Shown here one piece after another: positions 16,792-25,902 of a DNA stretch of 64,000 bases. The position numbers and the translations under genes are program-made. This DNA comes from [Clostridium] fimetarium (lineage in GTDB: Bacteria > Bacillota > Clostridia > Lachnospirales > Lachnospiraceae). Each line of letters starts with the position of its first letter. Position 1 is the stretch's first letter. The notes beneath the pieces are model-generated. The model had not been told where the DNA came from and made no database searches. It saw nothing but the letters and a program-made list of their open reading frames with translations. The DNA is taken from positions 1 through 64,000 of the forward strand of contig NZ_FOJI01000004.1 of assembly GCF_900111235.1 (NCBI RefSeq). Direction: 5' to 3'.

Positions 16792-18345
16792 ATGGCACAG
16801 GAACATATCTTGCTAAATGATATAATTTCAGATCATAGAGAACGAATGTTAAACTTGAAAAAATATTATCCTTTTTTTAAACTCACAGAGGTATCGTTCT
16901 CGCAATTCAAAGACGGTAAGTATGATATATTGGATATGGGCTATCTTATAATGGCTATTTTGCGCTTTTTTATTGAAGAAAATAATTTCAAGCAAAAAGA
17001 TGTTACATATCATGAATATGTAGAATTTATTACAACTTGTGTGAATCGGGATTTTGGGCTTACTGTTGTAGACTCTGAATCAAAAGAGATCGCTGACTAT
17101 ATCTTTGATAAGATAAAGAATGAAGGAAAGCCATTCTGCTTTGAGTATTTTGATCCAGTGGATAGAAAAAAACGTACGTCAAGAATGAAAATAATTGAAA
17201 GCAAAATTATAGATAGTACAGTGTGGTATTCAATCAGTGCAGATGCGATTGAATTCTATTTGGAAACCAAGGAAATCAAGGATGAAAGCAGGATAAGCGT
17301 CCAGCAACTGCTCCTCGAAAAGATGATTCGTTCACAGAACTTCAAAGGTGGAACCGAAGTAATTCAAAGAATTAATGAAGAAGTAAACAGGCTTCAGATT
17401 AGAAAAAATGAAGTCTTAAATATATTGACAACCGACGTGTTTGCAGGAATAGAGGCTTATGAAAGCTTTGTTGATATTGGAATGCGTTGGTTCGAAGAGG
17501 AAGAGAAGCTTTTTGTCAAAAACAGAGAGCTTATTTTTGCGGCCCGTTCTAAGGCTGAAGCAAGCAAGGACAATGGATCAAATGAAAGTTATTATAGAAC
17601 GGTTGATGAAATCTATCAGCTTGAAATTCAGCTGAAAGTGGCAATGAATAAGCACAGTGAGTTGCTTAGAGCTTGCACTGATATGCAGAAGCTTACGGAT
17701 GAAATTGTAAAAAAGAATAAGCTGAGCAGACTCCGTAGCCATTTTGATTTTAAAAATACGCTAAATTCTTTAATCAAGAATGATGATGTTGATCTTCTTG
17801 GACTTATAATAGCGTCAATGTTAAAACCAAAAGCGAAGAAGACATTTAACATAATAAGTATGGACGACTGCCTGACATACAGGCCTCAAAGATATGATAA
17901 GGCCGAAACTGTCAGTAAAGCGGTGGCTGAAGATATCAAATTCGTTGATGAAATCGAAGATGAGAGAATCGATAATAATTACCGATTTCTCATGCGCAAC
18001 CTTTTAATTTACATGAATAAATATAGCACATTTACACTTAGGCAGTTTAATGAAGTATTAGAACAAAATTATACTGAAAAGATCTTTAAAAATGGTGATT
18101 ACTATTCATTTTTCATAAATTTATGCCAAAAGAAAGAGTATGAAATCGGCGAGGGAGCAAGTGCCAAGGAAAGTTTTCTGGATGAAATTATTCAAGAAGA
18201 ATTCAAGGATCACAAGAGGGTTAATTTTACAATTGCTATGGCAGAGGGTAATGAAGATACAATTTTATTATTAGATTCATTTGAGATTTCGAATATAACA
18301 TTTACGAGAAAGGATAATACAGACAATGGAACAGAAAAATCTTGA
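16792..18345 (+). CDS. jetA: JetA-like protein of a Wadjet/MukBEF-type condensin (kleisin role)
   Basis: About 517 aa. GAGG at 16775-16778 supports ATG 16792; upstream in-frame starts run through the hairpin element and are rejected. The protein is helical and charged, has no signal or membrane helix, and carries coiled-coil-like stretches around residues 195-310 (EVIQRINEEVNRLQIRK). The assignment rests mainly on context: a ~500-aa protein, then a ~240-aa protein, then a ~1500-aa coiled-coil ATPase with overlapping starts is the JetA-JetB-JetC layout. In Wadjet systems JetA is the MukF/kleisin equivalent. Its stop overlaps jetB by 20 bp. Confidence 0.75.
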   Translation: MAQEHILLNDIISDHRERMLNLKKYYPFFKLTEVSFSQFKDGKYDILDMGYLIMAILRFFIEENNFKQKDVTYHEYVEFITTCVNRDFGLTVVDSESKEIADYIFDKIKNEGKPFCFEYFDPVDRKKRTSRMKIIESKIIDSTVWYSISADAIEFYLETKEIKDESRISVQQLLLEKMIRSQNFKGGTEVIQRINEEVNRLQIRKNEVLNILTTDVFAGIEAYESFVDIGMRWFEEEEKLFVKNRELIFAARSKAEASKDNGSNESYYRTVDEIYQLEIQLKVAMNKHSELLRACTDMQKLTDEIVKKNKLSRLRSHFDFKNTLNSLIKNDDVDLLGLIIASMLKPKAKKTFNIISMDDCLTYRPQRYDKAETVSKAVAEDIKFVDEIEDERIDNNYRFLMRNLLIYMNKYSTFTLRQFNEVLEQNYTEKIFKNGDYYSFFINLCQKKEYEIGEGASAKESFLDEIIQEEFKDHKRVNFTIAMAEGNEDTILLLDSFEISNITFTRKDNTDNGTEKS

Positions 18346-19051
18346 TAAAGCACTTGATATTGTAGCAAAATTGATCGTAGGTACTGAGGTAAATGAGAAG
18401 GGCGAAAATGCATCATTATATCAAGAATATAGCTCTAATTCAGAAGTCTTTGATATTGTCCACATGGCACTTAAAAAAATGAATCTCTACGTGTATGAAT
18501 ATAGGAATTCTCTATTTGTTAGTCCGGGGGAGAACAATCACATTTTCGGATACAGCAATGAAGAGCTTAAGAAGGAAATTGGCGTTAAGCTGAATAAGGA
18601 ATTATATCTATGTTATTTTATTATATATAATACGATTACCGAATTCTACAGTGATTCGAACAGCTATACATATTCAGAATTCGTTAGGATAGAAGACGTT
18701 ATTAAAAATGTTGAGGCTAGCGTTTCCGGAATCATCGATAAATCAAAAGGAATTATTCTGGATGAAATCGAAGAGAACAGTTTCAAGCAGATTGCACTTG
18801 TATGGGATGAACTTCCAGTTACTAGTATGGAAGATTCAACTGGAATGAGAGCTGCAAGGAACTCCAAAGTAGGATTTGTGAAAATGGTATTTAACTTTTT
18901 GACTTATCAGGAATTATTTATTGAAGCACAAGAAAGATATTATCCGACCGACCGTTTTAAGGCGTTAGTGGAAAATTATTTTGACGATTTCAAGGGGCGT
19001 TTGGCTGAAATCATGAGTGCAAAGGGGGAAGAGCAGAATGCCACAAATTAA
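18326..19051 (+). CDS. jetB: JetB-like protein (MukE role)
   Basis: 241 aa, probably a winged-helix KITE-type subunit that bridges JetA and the ATPase. Visible: an N-terminal helical segment (LDKALDIVAKLIVG), a beta-rich stretch with LFVSPGENNHIFGYSNEELK, and a helical C terminus. Assigned from size, order and overlap with both neighbours rather than from a diagnostic motif. jetA-jetB overlap is 20 bp and jetB-jetC overlap is 14 bp, indicating coupled translation and fixed stoichiometry. Confidence 0.72.
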   Translation: MEQKNLDKALDIVAKLIVGTEVNEKGENASLYQEYSSNSEVFDIVHMALKKMNLYVYEYRNSLFVSPGENNHIFGYSNEELKKEIGVKLNKELYLCYFIIYNTITEFYSDSNSYTYSEFVRIEDVIKNVEASVSGIIDKSKGIILDEIEENSFKQIALVWDELPVTSMEDSTGMRAARNSKVGFVKMVFNFLTYQELFIEAQERYYPTDRFKALVENYFDDFKGRLAEIMSAKGEEQNATN

Positions 19052-22000
19052 TAGAATCAGAGTAAACAACGTAAAATATAATTTCGGAACACAATACTAT
19101 GATGATTTTGTAATGAGGTTCTCGGGAAAAAATACAATCTATGATTTGGCAAATGGTGGTGGAAAGAGCCTTCTTATGCTTCTCATTTTACAGAACCTTA
19201 TTCCGAACTGCACACTAGATGAAAAACAGCCAATAGAAAAATTGTTTCGTGGAAATGGTGGGAATAATACGATTCATTCGTTGGTAGAGTGGAAGCTTGA
19301 TCCTTGTTATATGAAGGATAATTTTAAATATATGACAACTGGATTCTGCGCTAGAAAAGGTAGAAGCGGGGGTGGGGATGACACTGATTTCCAAGGTGTT
19401 TCACAGGCAAATGCTTCGGAAGACGCAAGTGGGACGTCAAGAGATACTGCAAGTGTGGAATACTTTAATTATGTCATTTTTTATAGAGAATTTGGAGATA
19501 ATGATATTCGTAATCTTCCGCTAAGTAATGGAAATGAGCGAATTACATATGCTGGACTGAAGAATTTTCTTAGGGATCTTGAAAAGAAAGACTTTGGAAT
19601 TTCGGTTAAAATATTTGAGCGAAAAGGTGACTACCAGAAATTTATAAGTGATTATGGACTATATGAAAGTGAATGGGAAATAATATGCGGAATTAATAAA
19701 ACAGAAGGACATGTAAGAACTTATTTTGAAACGAATTACAAGACTAGCCGTAAAGTTGTTGAAGATTTGCTGATTGAGGAGATTATTCAGAAATCATTTA
19801 ATAATAAGTTAGGTGTTTCTAATGATGAAGGTGAAATGGCTAAGACACTTCTTGATATTAAGGACAAATTAGTTGAACTTTCAAAGAAGCACAGCGAAAT
19901 GAACGGTTACGATAATCAGGTTCTTGCGATGCAGGAATTTGCAAAACAAATTGTGACATTTGAAGATATATATAGCAAGAAAGAGGTACTGCAAAAACAG
20001 CTTTTTGACATGCTTATTTCGTGTAAGATTGATTTACGATTAAAAAATGATGAGTACGATAAAACGGTTAGTCAACACGAATATATGAAAGAAGAATTGT
20101 CAGAGGAGCAGAAACTAATTAGTACGGCGCAGGTTATTGCAGAACAATATTCACTTAATATAATAAGCTCACAGCGCGAAGAGACAATTCAGAGCAAAGA
20201 CAATCTAACTGATCTTAACAAAGAGATGAGAATGCAGCTTTTGAATAAAGAGTCAGCAAATGATTACAAAGATTATTTAGAGTATACAAAGCTTCATGAT
20301 GAGATTCTAGAGACAATAAATAACAGATTGCGTGATCATGGGGATATCATTAACGAACTCAAGGTTGTTGCATTGGTTAAATATGAAAAAGACAAGATAG
20401 AATTTGAAGCGTTAGAAAGCAGGAAATCTGAGGCGGATAAGGAATTACAAGAGGCTGAGCAAGATCTGGAAAAAATAGATTTATTGGAACGTAATTCAGA
20501 TAGAAATGCAGCAGTTCTTGAAAGTAAGGCGGAAGTAATTGAAAAAGAAATCAAGAAAGATGAGGCAGCCTTAAAAATATTAATGGAAGGCGGCTTGCTT
20601 CTTGTATCTGAAAATGCAACGGAAGTGATTGGAGAAACTGCAGATAAATTATCAAATATGCAACGTAAACTACAGCAGGATCAAGAAAATCAAGATGATG
20701 CCATTAACAAGCTCGAGAGCTGCAGAAACAAAATCAATAAGAATAATGTTACCATGGATGTGCTAAATGAAGAGTTAAGGGAATTAGAGCACAGTAGAGT
20801 GAAGCAAGAAAGTGTTAATAAAAGATGTGAATCTCTTTTTAAAGTTTATAATGAGACGGATATTAAGGTATTGTTAAACATAATTACCAATACATATAAA
20901 AATGACTCAAAAGAAGCAGATGAACTTGATGATAAATTAAAATCACTTAAAGAGTATGAAGAAAACCTGGTAGAGGGAAAATATATCTGTAATGGAAAGC
21001 AGTATCTAAAAGTGAAAGATTATCTGTTTAGACATTATGGTGAAGATGTAATTGACGGACAGAGTTGGTTTAAAGTCCTTAATCCGGGTCAAAAAAGAGA
21101 TGTATTAAAAAGAACCCCATTTGTGCGCTATGGTTTTATAATCAAGAATAATTTTGAAAAGATTAAAGCGGATACCATGCTTCAAAATTTCAATCAAAGC
21201 TCATATGTAGTACCAATTATGAGTGAGGCGATTCTATTTGATATGAAACTTGAAGTGAATTCTGATATGGTAAGATTTGCGACAAAGGACCTTGAGTTTT
21301 TAAATGATGAATCAAAAGTAGAAATCGAATTAAAGAATGCTAGAGAAGAAATTGAGAATTTGGAACATAAGTTGACCAAGTTAAAGGATAGAGTTGCACT
21401 GATATGGGAGGATTATGAGTTTATTCTATGCTACGCACAAAATGCTAGGCACTCAAATGATAATCAGGGCTTAAGACTTGAAAAGGTTCTAGCGAAACTT
21501 AAAAATCTAAATGAAGAAAAAAATTTATTACTCGATGTGAAACAAAAGCTGGAAGCACGATGTGCAGAAATAAAGAAAACCGTAAAAATCAGCGTAGATA
21601 CTATTCGAGAGCTAGAAAATAATATTTTGGTTCTAAATAAAATCAAAGAATTAAATGACAAGATTCAGGGAAAATACATTGAATTTAAAGAAGATAAAAA
21701 GAATGCAAAAGAGTCAGTAGTTCAATTTGAATCTGCTAAATCACAGTTAGATCAGGCAAGAGTGAATGTTCAAGCAAAAAAGATGTCGGCAGATACACTG
21801 CTTGAAGAAAAGACAAAAAAAGATATTGACTGGAAAAACATATATTTGCCATATTATTCAGAGGCAGCAGACATAAGCACTGCTAGCCAATATAGTGGAC
21901 TTACTGCAGATCAGCTTGAAAGCAAGTTCTTGGGACTTAGGACAGTTGTTGAAAAGGAAACGGCTGACATAAGTGATAAGGATGCGCTTATGAATACATA

Positions 22001-23537
22001 CAAGGCTTCGATTGAAAAATGCAAAAATAACATTACATATAGAGACTTAGATTTTGATCATGTTGCAAAAATGTTCGAAAACAAAGAGATATATGCGTGC
22101 ACGGCAAGCGAACTTAAGGAAGTCAAAAATAAATTAAAGCAATATGATTTAGATATATTAAAGTTTGATAAAGAGCTTGAAGCACAGAGCGCTTTGATGA
22201 ATAGAATCGAAGGAAGTATAGAACATGCAAAGCTTCTGATTACAGAAAAATACGGAGAAGTTGAGCTATTCGCCTGTGATAATCCAACGGTATTTATTGA
22301 ACAGCACAAGACCTTAAGCAAGAGATTACGTGAGAATATCAAAGAGATGGAAATCAAGATAAAAACGGCTGAAAACAAGATAAAAGAAGCTCTTTTAATT
22401 GAAAAAGATTTAGAAAGAATCGTAAAAAATGCTAGTCTTATAGTTCCAGAAAATATAGACATATTTGGAAATACAAATGATTTACTTCCAGAAGTGAATG
22501 ATATTAGTGTGCAAGATTATGAGCGGGTCCAAAAGGAATTTGAATCGATTCTCAAGTTAGAGTACAAAAAAAAGGAAGAATTCCAGAAGCAGAAATCAAT
22601 TCTTGTGGACAAACTGAATAAACTGAATGCATTTGAACTTGCAAGCGAAGTAACTGGAAGTGTAAAAGTTCCGGAAACAGTTGAAAAAGCCAGGGAATTA
22701 AAGGAGAACATTTCTGAAACCAATACATTTATAATGCTCGAAAAGGACAGAATATCCAAGGGCATTGAGGATATGGAGCGTATTAAAGATAACTTTGAAA
22801 ACCGTTGTGTGCAGACGTGTGTCAATATAAAGACTGAACTTGATAGGCTTCCAAGTCTATCAACGATTACACTTGAAGATGAAGTGATTTCAATTATTGG
22901 ACTTCAGATTCCCTATGTAAAAGACGAATTTTATAAAGACAGAATGTCCTCATATATTAATGAAACGGTAACTGGCGCTGAAAGCTTCAAAAATGCTGAT
23001 GAACGTCTGAAATATATCAGAAACCGCCTGACATGGAAAAAACTATTTTCTGTTATTGTAACTGATATGAATACAATTCGTATTAATTTGTACAAACGTG
23101 AAAGAATAAAGGACCAAAGCCGCTATCTAAAATATGAGGAAGCAGTTGGAAGTACGGGTCAATCACAGGGCATCTACATCCAATTCCTGATTGCCATAAT
23201 TAACTATATTTCCAGTATAAATGCGACTTCACATGAAAATTCAATTCTTGGAAAAGTTATTTTTATTGATAATCCATTTGGTGCTGCAAAAGATATCTAT
23301 ATCTGGGAACCAATATTTAAGTTGCTTAAAACGAATCATGTACAGTTAATTGTTCCAGCACGTGGTGCAACCCCTGCAATTACTGGCAGGTTTGATGTTA
23401 ATTATATTCTTGGGCAGAAACTCGTTGATGGAAAGCAACAGACCGTGGTGGTTGATTACCAAAGTCAAATTAAAGGGGAAGAGATAGAATACACGACAAT
23501 GGATTTTGAACAGACTACACTATTTGATATGCTGTAG
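19038..23537 (+). CDS. jetC: JetC-like SMC/MukB-type ATPase
   Basis: About 1499 aa from ATG 19038 (GGGGGA at 19024-19029; the ATG-like start at 19017 has no ribosome binding site). The N-terminal head holds Walker A in DLANGGGKSLL (residues ~36-46). Residues ~300-1300 are Glu/Lys/Leu-rich coiled coil, with a more globular break near 650-740 (FRHYGEDVIDGQSWFKVL) that may be the hinge. The C-terminal head has the signature-like VGSTGQSQG (~1370) and Walker B FIDNPFGAAKD (~1410). Expected to dimerise and extrude DNA loops with JetA/B. The JetD nuclease gene that normally follows is absent. Confidence 0.82.
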   Translation: MPQINRIRVNNVKYNFGTQYYDDFVMRFSGKNTIYDLANGGGKSLLMLLILQNLIPNCTLDEKQPIEKLFRGNGGNNTIHSLVEWKLDPCYMKDNFKYMTTGFCARKGRSGGGDDTDFQGVSQANASEDASGTSRDTASVEYFNYVIFYREFGDNDIRNLPLSNGNERITYAGLKNFLRDLEKKDFGISVKIFERKGDYQKFISDYGLYESEWEIICGINKTEGHVRTYFETNYKTSRKVVEDLLIEEIIQKSFNNKLGVSNDEGEMAKTLLDIKDKLVELSKKHSEMNGYDNQVLAMQEFAKQIVTFEDIYSKKEVLQKQLFDMLISCKIDLRLKNDEYDKTVSQHEYMKEELSEEQKLISTAQVIAEQYSLNIISSQREETIQSKDNLTDLNKEMRMQLLNKESANDYKDYLEYTKLHDEILETINNRLRDHGDIINELKVVALVKYEKDKIEFEALESRKSEADKELQEAEQDLEKIDLLERNSDRNAAVLESKAEVIEKEIKKDEAALKILMEGGLLLVSENATEVIGETADKLSNMQRKLQQDQENQDDAINKLESCRNKINKNNVTMDVLNEELRELEHSRVKQESVNKRCESLFKVYNETDIKVLLNIITNTYKNDSKEADELDDKLKSLKEYEENLVEGKYICNGKQYLKVKDYLFRHYGEDVIDGQSWFKVLNPGQKRDVLKRTPFVRYGFIIKNNFEKIKADTMLQNFNQSSYVVPIMSEAILFDMKLEVNSDMVRFATKDLEFLNDESKVEIELKNAREEIENLEHKLTKLKDRVALIWEDYEFILCYAQNARHSNDNQGLRLEKVLAKLKNLNEEKNLLLDVKQKLEARCAEIKKTVKISVDTIRELENNILVLNKIKELNDKIQGKYIEFKEDKKNAKESVVQFESAKSQLDQARVNVQAKKMSADTLLEEKTKKDIDWKNIYLPYYSEAADISTASQYSGLTADQLESKFLGLRTVVEKETADISDKDALMNTYKASIEKCKNNITYRDLDFDHVAKMFENKEIYACTASELKEVKNKLKQYDLDILKFDKELEAQSALMNRIEGSIEHAKLLITEKYGEVELFACDNPTVFIEQHKTLSKRLRENIKEMEIKIKTAENKIKEALLIEKDLERIVKNASLIVPENIDIFGNTNDLLPEVNDISVQDYERVQKEFESILKLEYKKKEEFQKQKSILVDKLNKLNAFELASEVTGSVKVPETVEKARELKENISETNTFIMLEKDRISKGIEDMERIKDNFENRCVQTCVNIKTELDRLPSLSTITLEDEVISIIGLQIPYVKDEFYKDRMSSYINETVTGAESFKNADERLKYIRNRLTWKKLFSVIVTDMNTIRINLYKRERIKDQSRYLKYEEAVGSTGQSQGIYIQFLIAIINYISSINATSHENSILGKVIFIDNPFGAAKDIYIWEPIFKLLKTNHVQLIVPARGATPAITGRFDVNYILGQKLVDGKQQTVVVDYQSQIKGEEIEYTTMDFEQTTLFDML

Positions 23538-23644
23538 AAAATATTTTGAGTTATGTAAACTGATTGTAATTAAAATAGTAAACTTATAATGAAACTCTAC
23601 ATTATCTTTATAAAAAAAAATATCATAATAGAATATGACATCAA

Positions 23645-23690
23645 ATTTATAAAAGCAGCAGTGTCTACAAACACTGCTGCTTTTATAAAT
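23645..23690. terminator. perfect 20-bp bidirectional terminator
   Basis: A perfect 20-bp inverted repeat (23645-23664 with 23671-23690) has loop CTACAA and A/T tracts on both sides of a GCAGCAGTGT core. It separates the convergent jetC and dtd genes and contains the dtd stop codon. The 107 bp between jetC and the hairpin contain no gene I can see. Confidence 0.92.
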
Positions 23691-24135
23691 TCAAGTCATC
23701 ACTATCTAATACAATTGTGAAAGGTCCATCGTTTTCCAAAGAGACCATCATATCTGCTCCAAATATTCCAGATTCAACTACGGGAACCTGAAGCTTACAA
23801 AGCAACTTAAACTCCTCATACAAGGCATCGGCAAGGTCAGGTGAACCTGCATGAATAAAACTTGGTCGGTTTCCTTTACGACAGTCTGCATACAATGTAA
23901 ATTGGGAAACAATCAAAAGTGCTCCCTCCACATCTAACAGCGAGAGATTTGTTTTGCCATTTTCATCTGAAAATATACGCAGTTTTATCAGCTTATCCAC
24001 ATAACGCTGTAAAATATCTAGCGTATCCGTTTTCGAGATACCCAAAAAAACAAGTAACCCTTTCCCAATCTCCCCCACAACACCCCCATCAACACTAACC
24101 GCCGCCCGTTTCACACGCTGTATTACAAATTTCAT
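23683..24135 (-). CDS. dtd: D-aminoacyl-tRNA deacylase
   Basis: Hydrolyses D-amino acids wrongly attached to tRNA. 150 aa. Key motifs are SQFTLYAD (active-site region) and the Gly-cis-Pro motif in [11 protein letters not shown] near the C terminus. The codons at its 5' end are unusually G-rich for this genome: the six Gly codons among the first 39 are GGG or GGT, while Gly codons near the 3' end are GGA. This matches a shift towards C on the + strand in the DNA next to hairpin element copy 2. Start supported by GGAGTGAA upstream on the minus strand. Confidence 0.95.
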   Translation of the reverse strand: MKFVIQRVKRAAVSVDGGVVGEIGKGLLVFLGISKTDTLDILQRYVDKLIKLRIFSDENGKTNLSLLDVEGALLIVSQFTLYADCRKGNRPSFIHAGSPDLADALYEEFKLLCKLQVPVVESGIFGADMMVSLENDGPFTIVLDSDDLNL

Positions 24136-24226
24136 ATCTCAATTCACTCCTTCCCCGTTTTTCAACGCCTCTCAACGCCGATTTTATTCGTTTTGCACCC
24201 TATCAATCTTATTAATAAACCTTCTG

Positions 24227-24410
24227 GTGAATATTGTGTTATTAGTATTCGTTTTGGCGTAATCCGGCTGAAAGTAGCGTTTATATTTTGTCAAGACTCA
24301 GAGGTAAAATGCGAACTTTAGTGAGCCTTTTACCTCGTTATGAGGCTTGTAAAAAATATGCTGCTTGAAGGAAAGGTAGCCAAAATGAATGCTAATAACT
24401 CAATATTCAC
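24227..24410 (+). repeat. long-hairpin element, copy 2
   Basis: Same architecture and orientation as copy 1: 32-nt arms (24227-24258 and 24379-24410) with one mismatch and two G-U pairs, and the conserved internal-loop strands CCGGCTGAAAG and GCTTGAAGGAAAGG. Inner helices are AAGTAGC with GCTGCTT, ATATTTT with AAAATAT, and GAGGTAAAA with TTTTACCTC. Outer-arm positions 8, 10, 12, 13 and 17 differ from copy 1 on both sides with pairing kept. It lies upstream of dtd (which is on the other strand) and after nothing transcribed on the + strand. Confidence 0.8.
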
Positions 24411-24448
24411 TCAATATTTATAGCGATGTCCATCAAAACAAATAAAAT

Positions 24449-24513
24449 ATCCCTATATTTCCGGTAGCGAAGGTTATGATAACATTGCTCTAGAATCTAT
24501 AGGGATGCTTTTT
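24449..24513. terminator. hairpin terminator between element copy 2 and the PPi-type PFK
   Basis: ATCCCTATA (24449-24457) pairs perfectly with TATAGGGAT (24498-24506) across a ~40-nt loop. On the + strand it is followed by GCTTTTT, so it could terminate a transcript of the hairpin element. On the minus strand it is followed by a weaker T-rich run and probably ends the phosphofructokinase transcript. Confidence 0.55.
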
Positions 24514-24542
24514 AAATATCCAAACGGAATACTTGGATTTAC

Positions 24543-25766
24543 TTATAAAACCAATCTAAGATGTTGAGGAAGACCATCTACCATAATTGGGGTTAATTCA
24601 GCTTGAATAAGTGGATTGATATAATTAATAAGATCATTAGTCACATAATCATCATCTGTTATCCATTCCAAAGGTACTTTCTTTTCGAAGTTAGCAATTT
24701 TGTGCACATCTTGAACGTCAGTGATACAAATATATGGATCATCTGAAATCCTTTTGAGTACAACAACTTTACCCGTTTCACCTTCAAAAGCCGCCTTGAC
24801 AGCGGCTCCACCAACCTGGTAAGCTTCTGTGATATCAACTCGTGAAGCTAGATGAGAAGCACAACGCTGAAGCGTGCTAAGTTCAAGTGCACGAGTCTTG
24901 ATTCCGATTTCAGAACTAATCTTGTCTGCAAGAAATTGAGCGGAACCTTGTAACTGTTTATGACCAAATGCATCAACAAATTCCAAATGGTTAGTAAGCT
25001 CAAATACATATCTTCCATCTGCTACCTTAATTCCTTCGGAAATAGCAATGACGATTGAACGCTTGCTATTTACAATGTTTTTGACTTTGTTCATAAACTT
25101 GTCCACATCAAAGGGGATTTCTGGTAAGTATAACATATCAACACCTTCACAGTCTTCACCTTTTGCAAGTGCAGCTGCGGCAGTAAGCCATCCAGCGTTA
25201 CGACCCATAATTTCAACAATAGTAATAGTTGGATAGTCGTAAACAAGACCATCTCTAATAATTTCTTTCATTGAGGAAGCAATATACTTAGCAGCACTAC
25301 CATAACCTGGGGTATGATCTGTTGCAACTAAATCGTTATCAATCGTTTTTGGTACTCCAATAAATTTGATATCGCTATTAATAAGAATAGCAAAATCAGA
25401 AAGCTTTTTGATAGTATCCATTGAATCATTACCACCAATATAGAAGAATGCAGAAATTTCTAGTTCTTCCAAAAGCTTAAAAATCTTTTCATATACTTTC
25501 CTGTTATCGCAAATTTCTGGCAATTTATATCGGCACGAGCCAAGAAATGAAGATGGTGTCCTCTTAAGTAAATCAATATCAAGATTTGTTTTAATATGCT
25601 CTGATAAATCAATATACTGTCCGTCTAAAAGCCCCTTAACTCCATGGAGCATGCCATATATCTTAGTGGCTCCTCTATCCTTTGCTGTCTTGTAGACTCC
25701 GACAAGACTAGAGTTGATTACAGCTGTTGGACCACCTGATTGACCAACAATAACATTACCTATCAT
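24543..25766 (-). CDS. pfp: phosphofructokinase, predicted PPi-dependent
   Basis: 407 aa, longer than ATP-type enzymes. The donor loop reads GGNDS: aspartate at position 104 blocks ATP and is the signature of PPi-dependent enzymes. It is followed by PKTIDNDL with the matching Lys 124. Other family motifs are GQSGGPTAVINSS at the N terminus and EIMGRNAGWLTA in the middle. The reaction is reversible, so it can serve glycolysis or gluconeogenesis and saves ATP. The ribosome binding site is AGGAGGA before the minus-strand ATG. It stands alone, transcribed opposite to its right neighbour. Confidence 0.92.
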   Translation of the reverse strand: MIGNVIVGQSGGPTAVINSSLVGVYKTAKDRGATKIYGMLHGVKGLLDGQYIDLSEHIKTNLDIDLLKRTPSSFLGSCRYKLPEICDNRKVYEKIFKLLEELEISAFFYIGGNDSMDTIKKLSDFAILINSDIKFIGVPKTIDNDLVATDHTPGYGSAAKYIASSMKEIIRDGLVYDYPTITIVEIMGRNAGWLTAAAALAKGEDCEGVDMLYLPEIPFDVDKFMNKVKNIVNSKRSIVIAISEGIKVADGRYVFELTNHLEFVDAFGHKQLQGSAQFLADKISSEIGIKTRALELSTLQRCASHLASRVDITEAYQVGGAAVKAAFEGETGKVVVLKRISDDPYICITDVQDVHKIANFEKKVPLEWITDDDYVTNDLINYINPLIQAELTPIMVDGLPQHLRLVL

Positions 25767-25902
25767 ATTTTAAATCCTCCTAGAATTAATAATCTTCTAA
25801 AGTATTATTATAGAGACATATTATCATATAAAACTCTAACGTACAATATATATTAACGTAAAATATATTATCAAACTTATTTATGAAAGATAATGATATG
25901 TA

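Noticed and set aside
22058-22825. Two antisense frames of 102-134 codons inside jetC
   Set aside because: They mirror the Lys/Glu-rich coiled-coil coding strand, giving Ser/Phe-rich translations without ribosome binding sites.
16551-24410. Hairpin elements as retron or diversity-generating retroelement RNA
   Set aside because: No reverse transcriptase gene lies nearby and the conserved loop does not match retron msr-msd structure as I know it.
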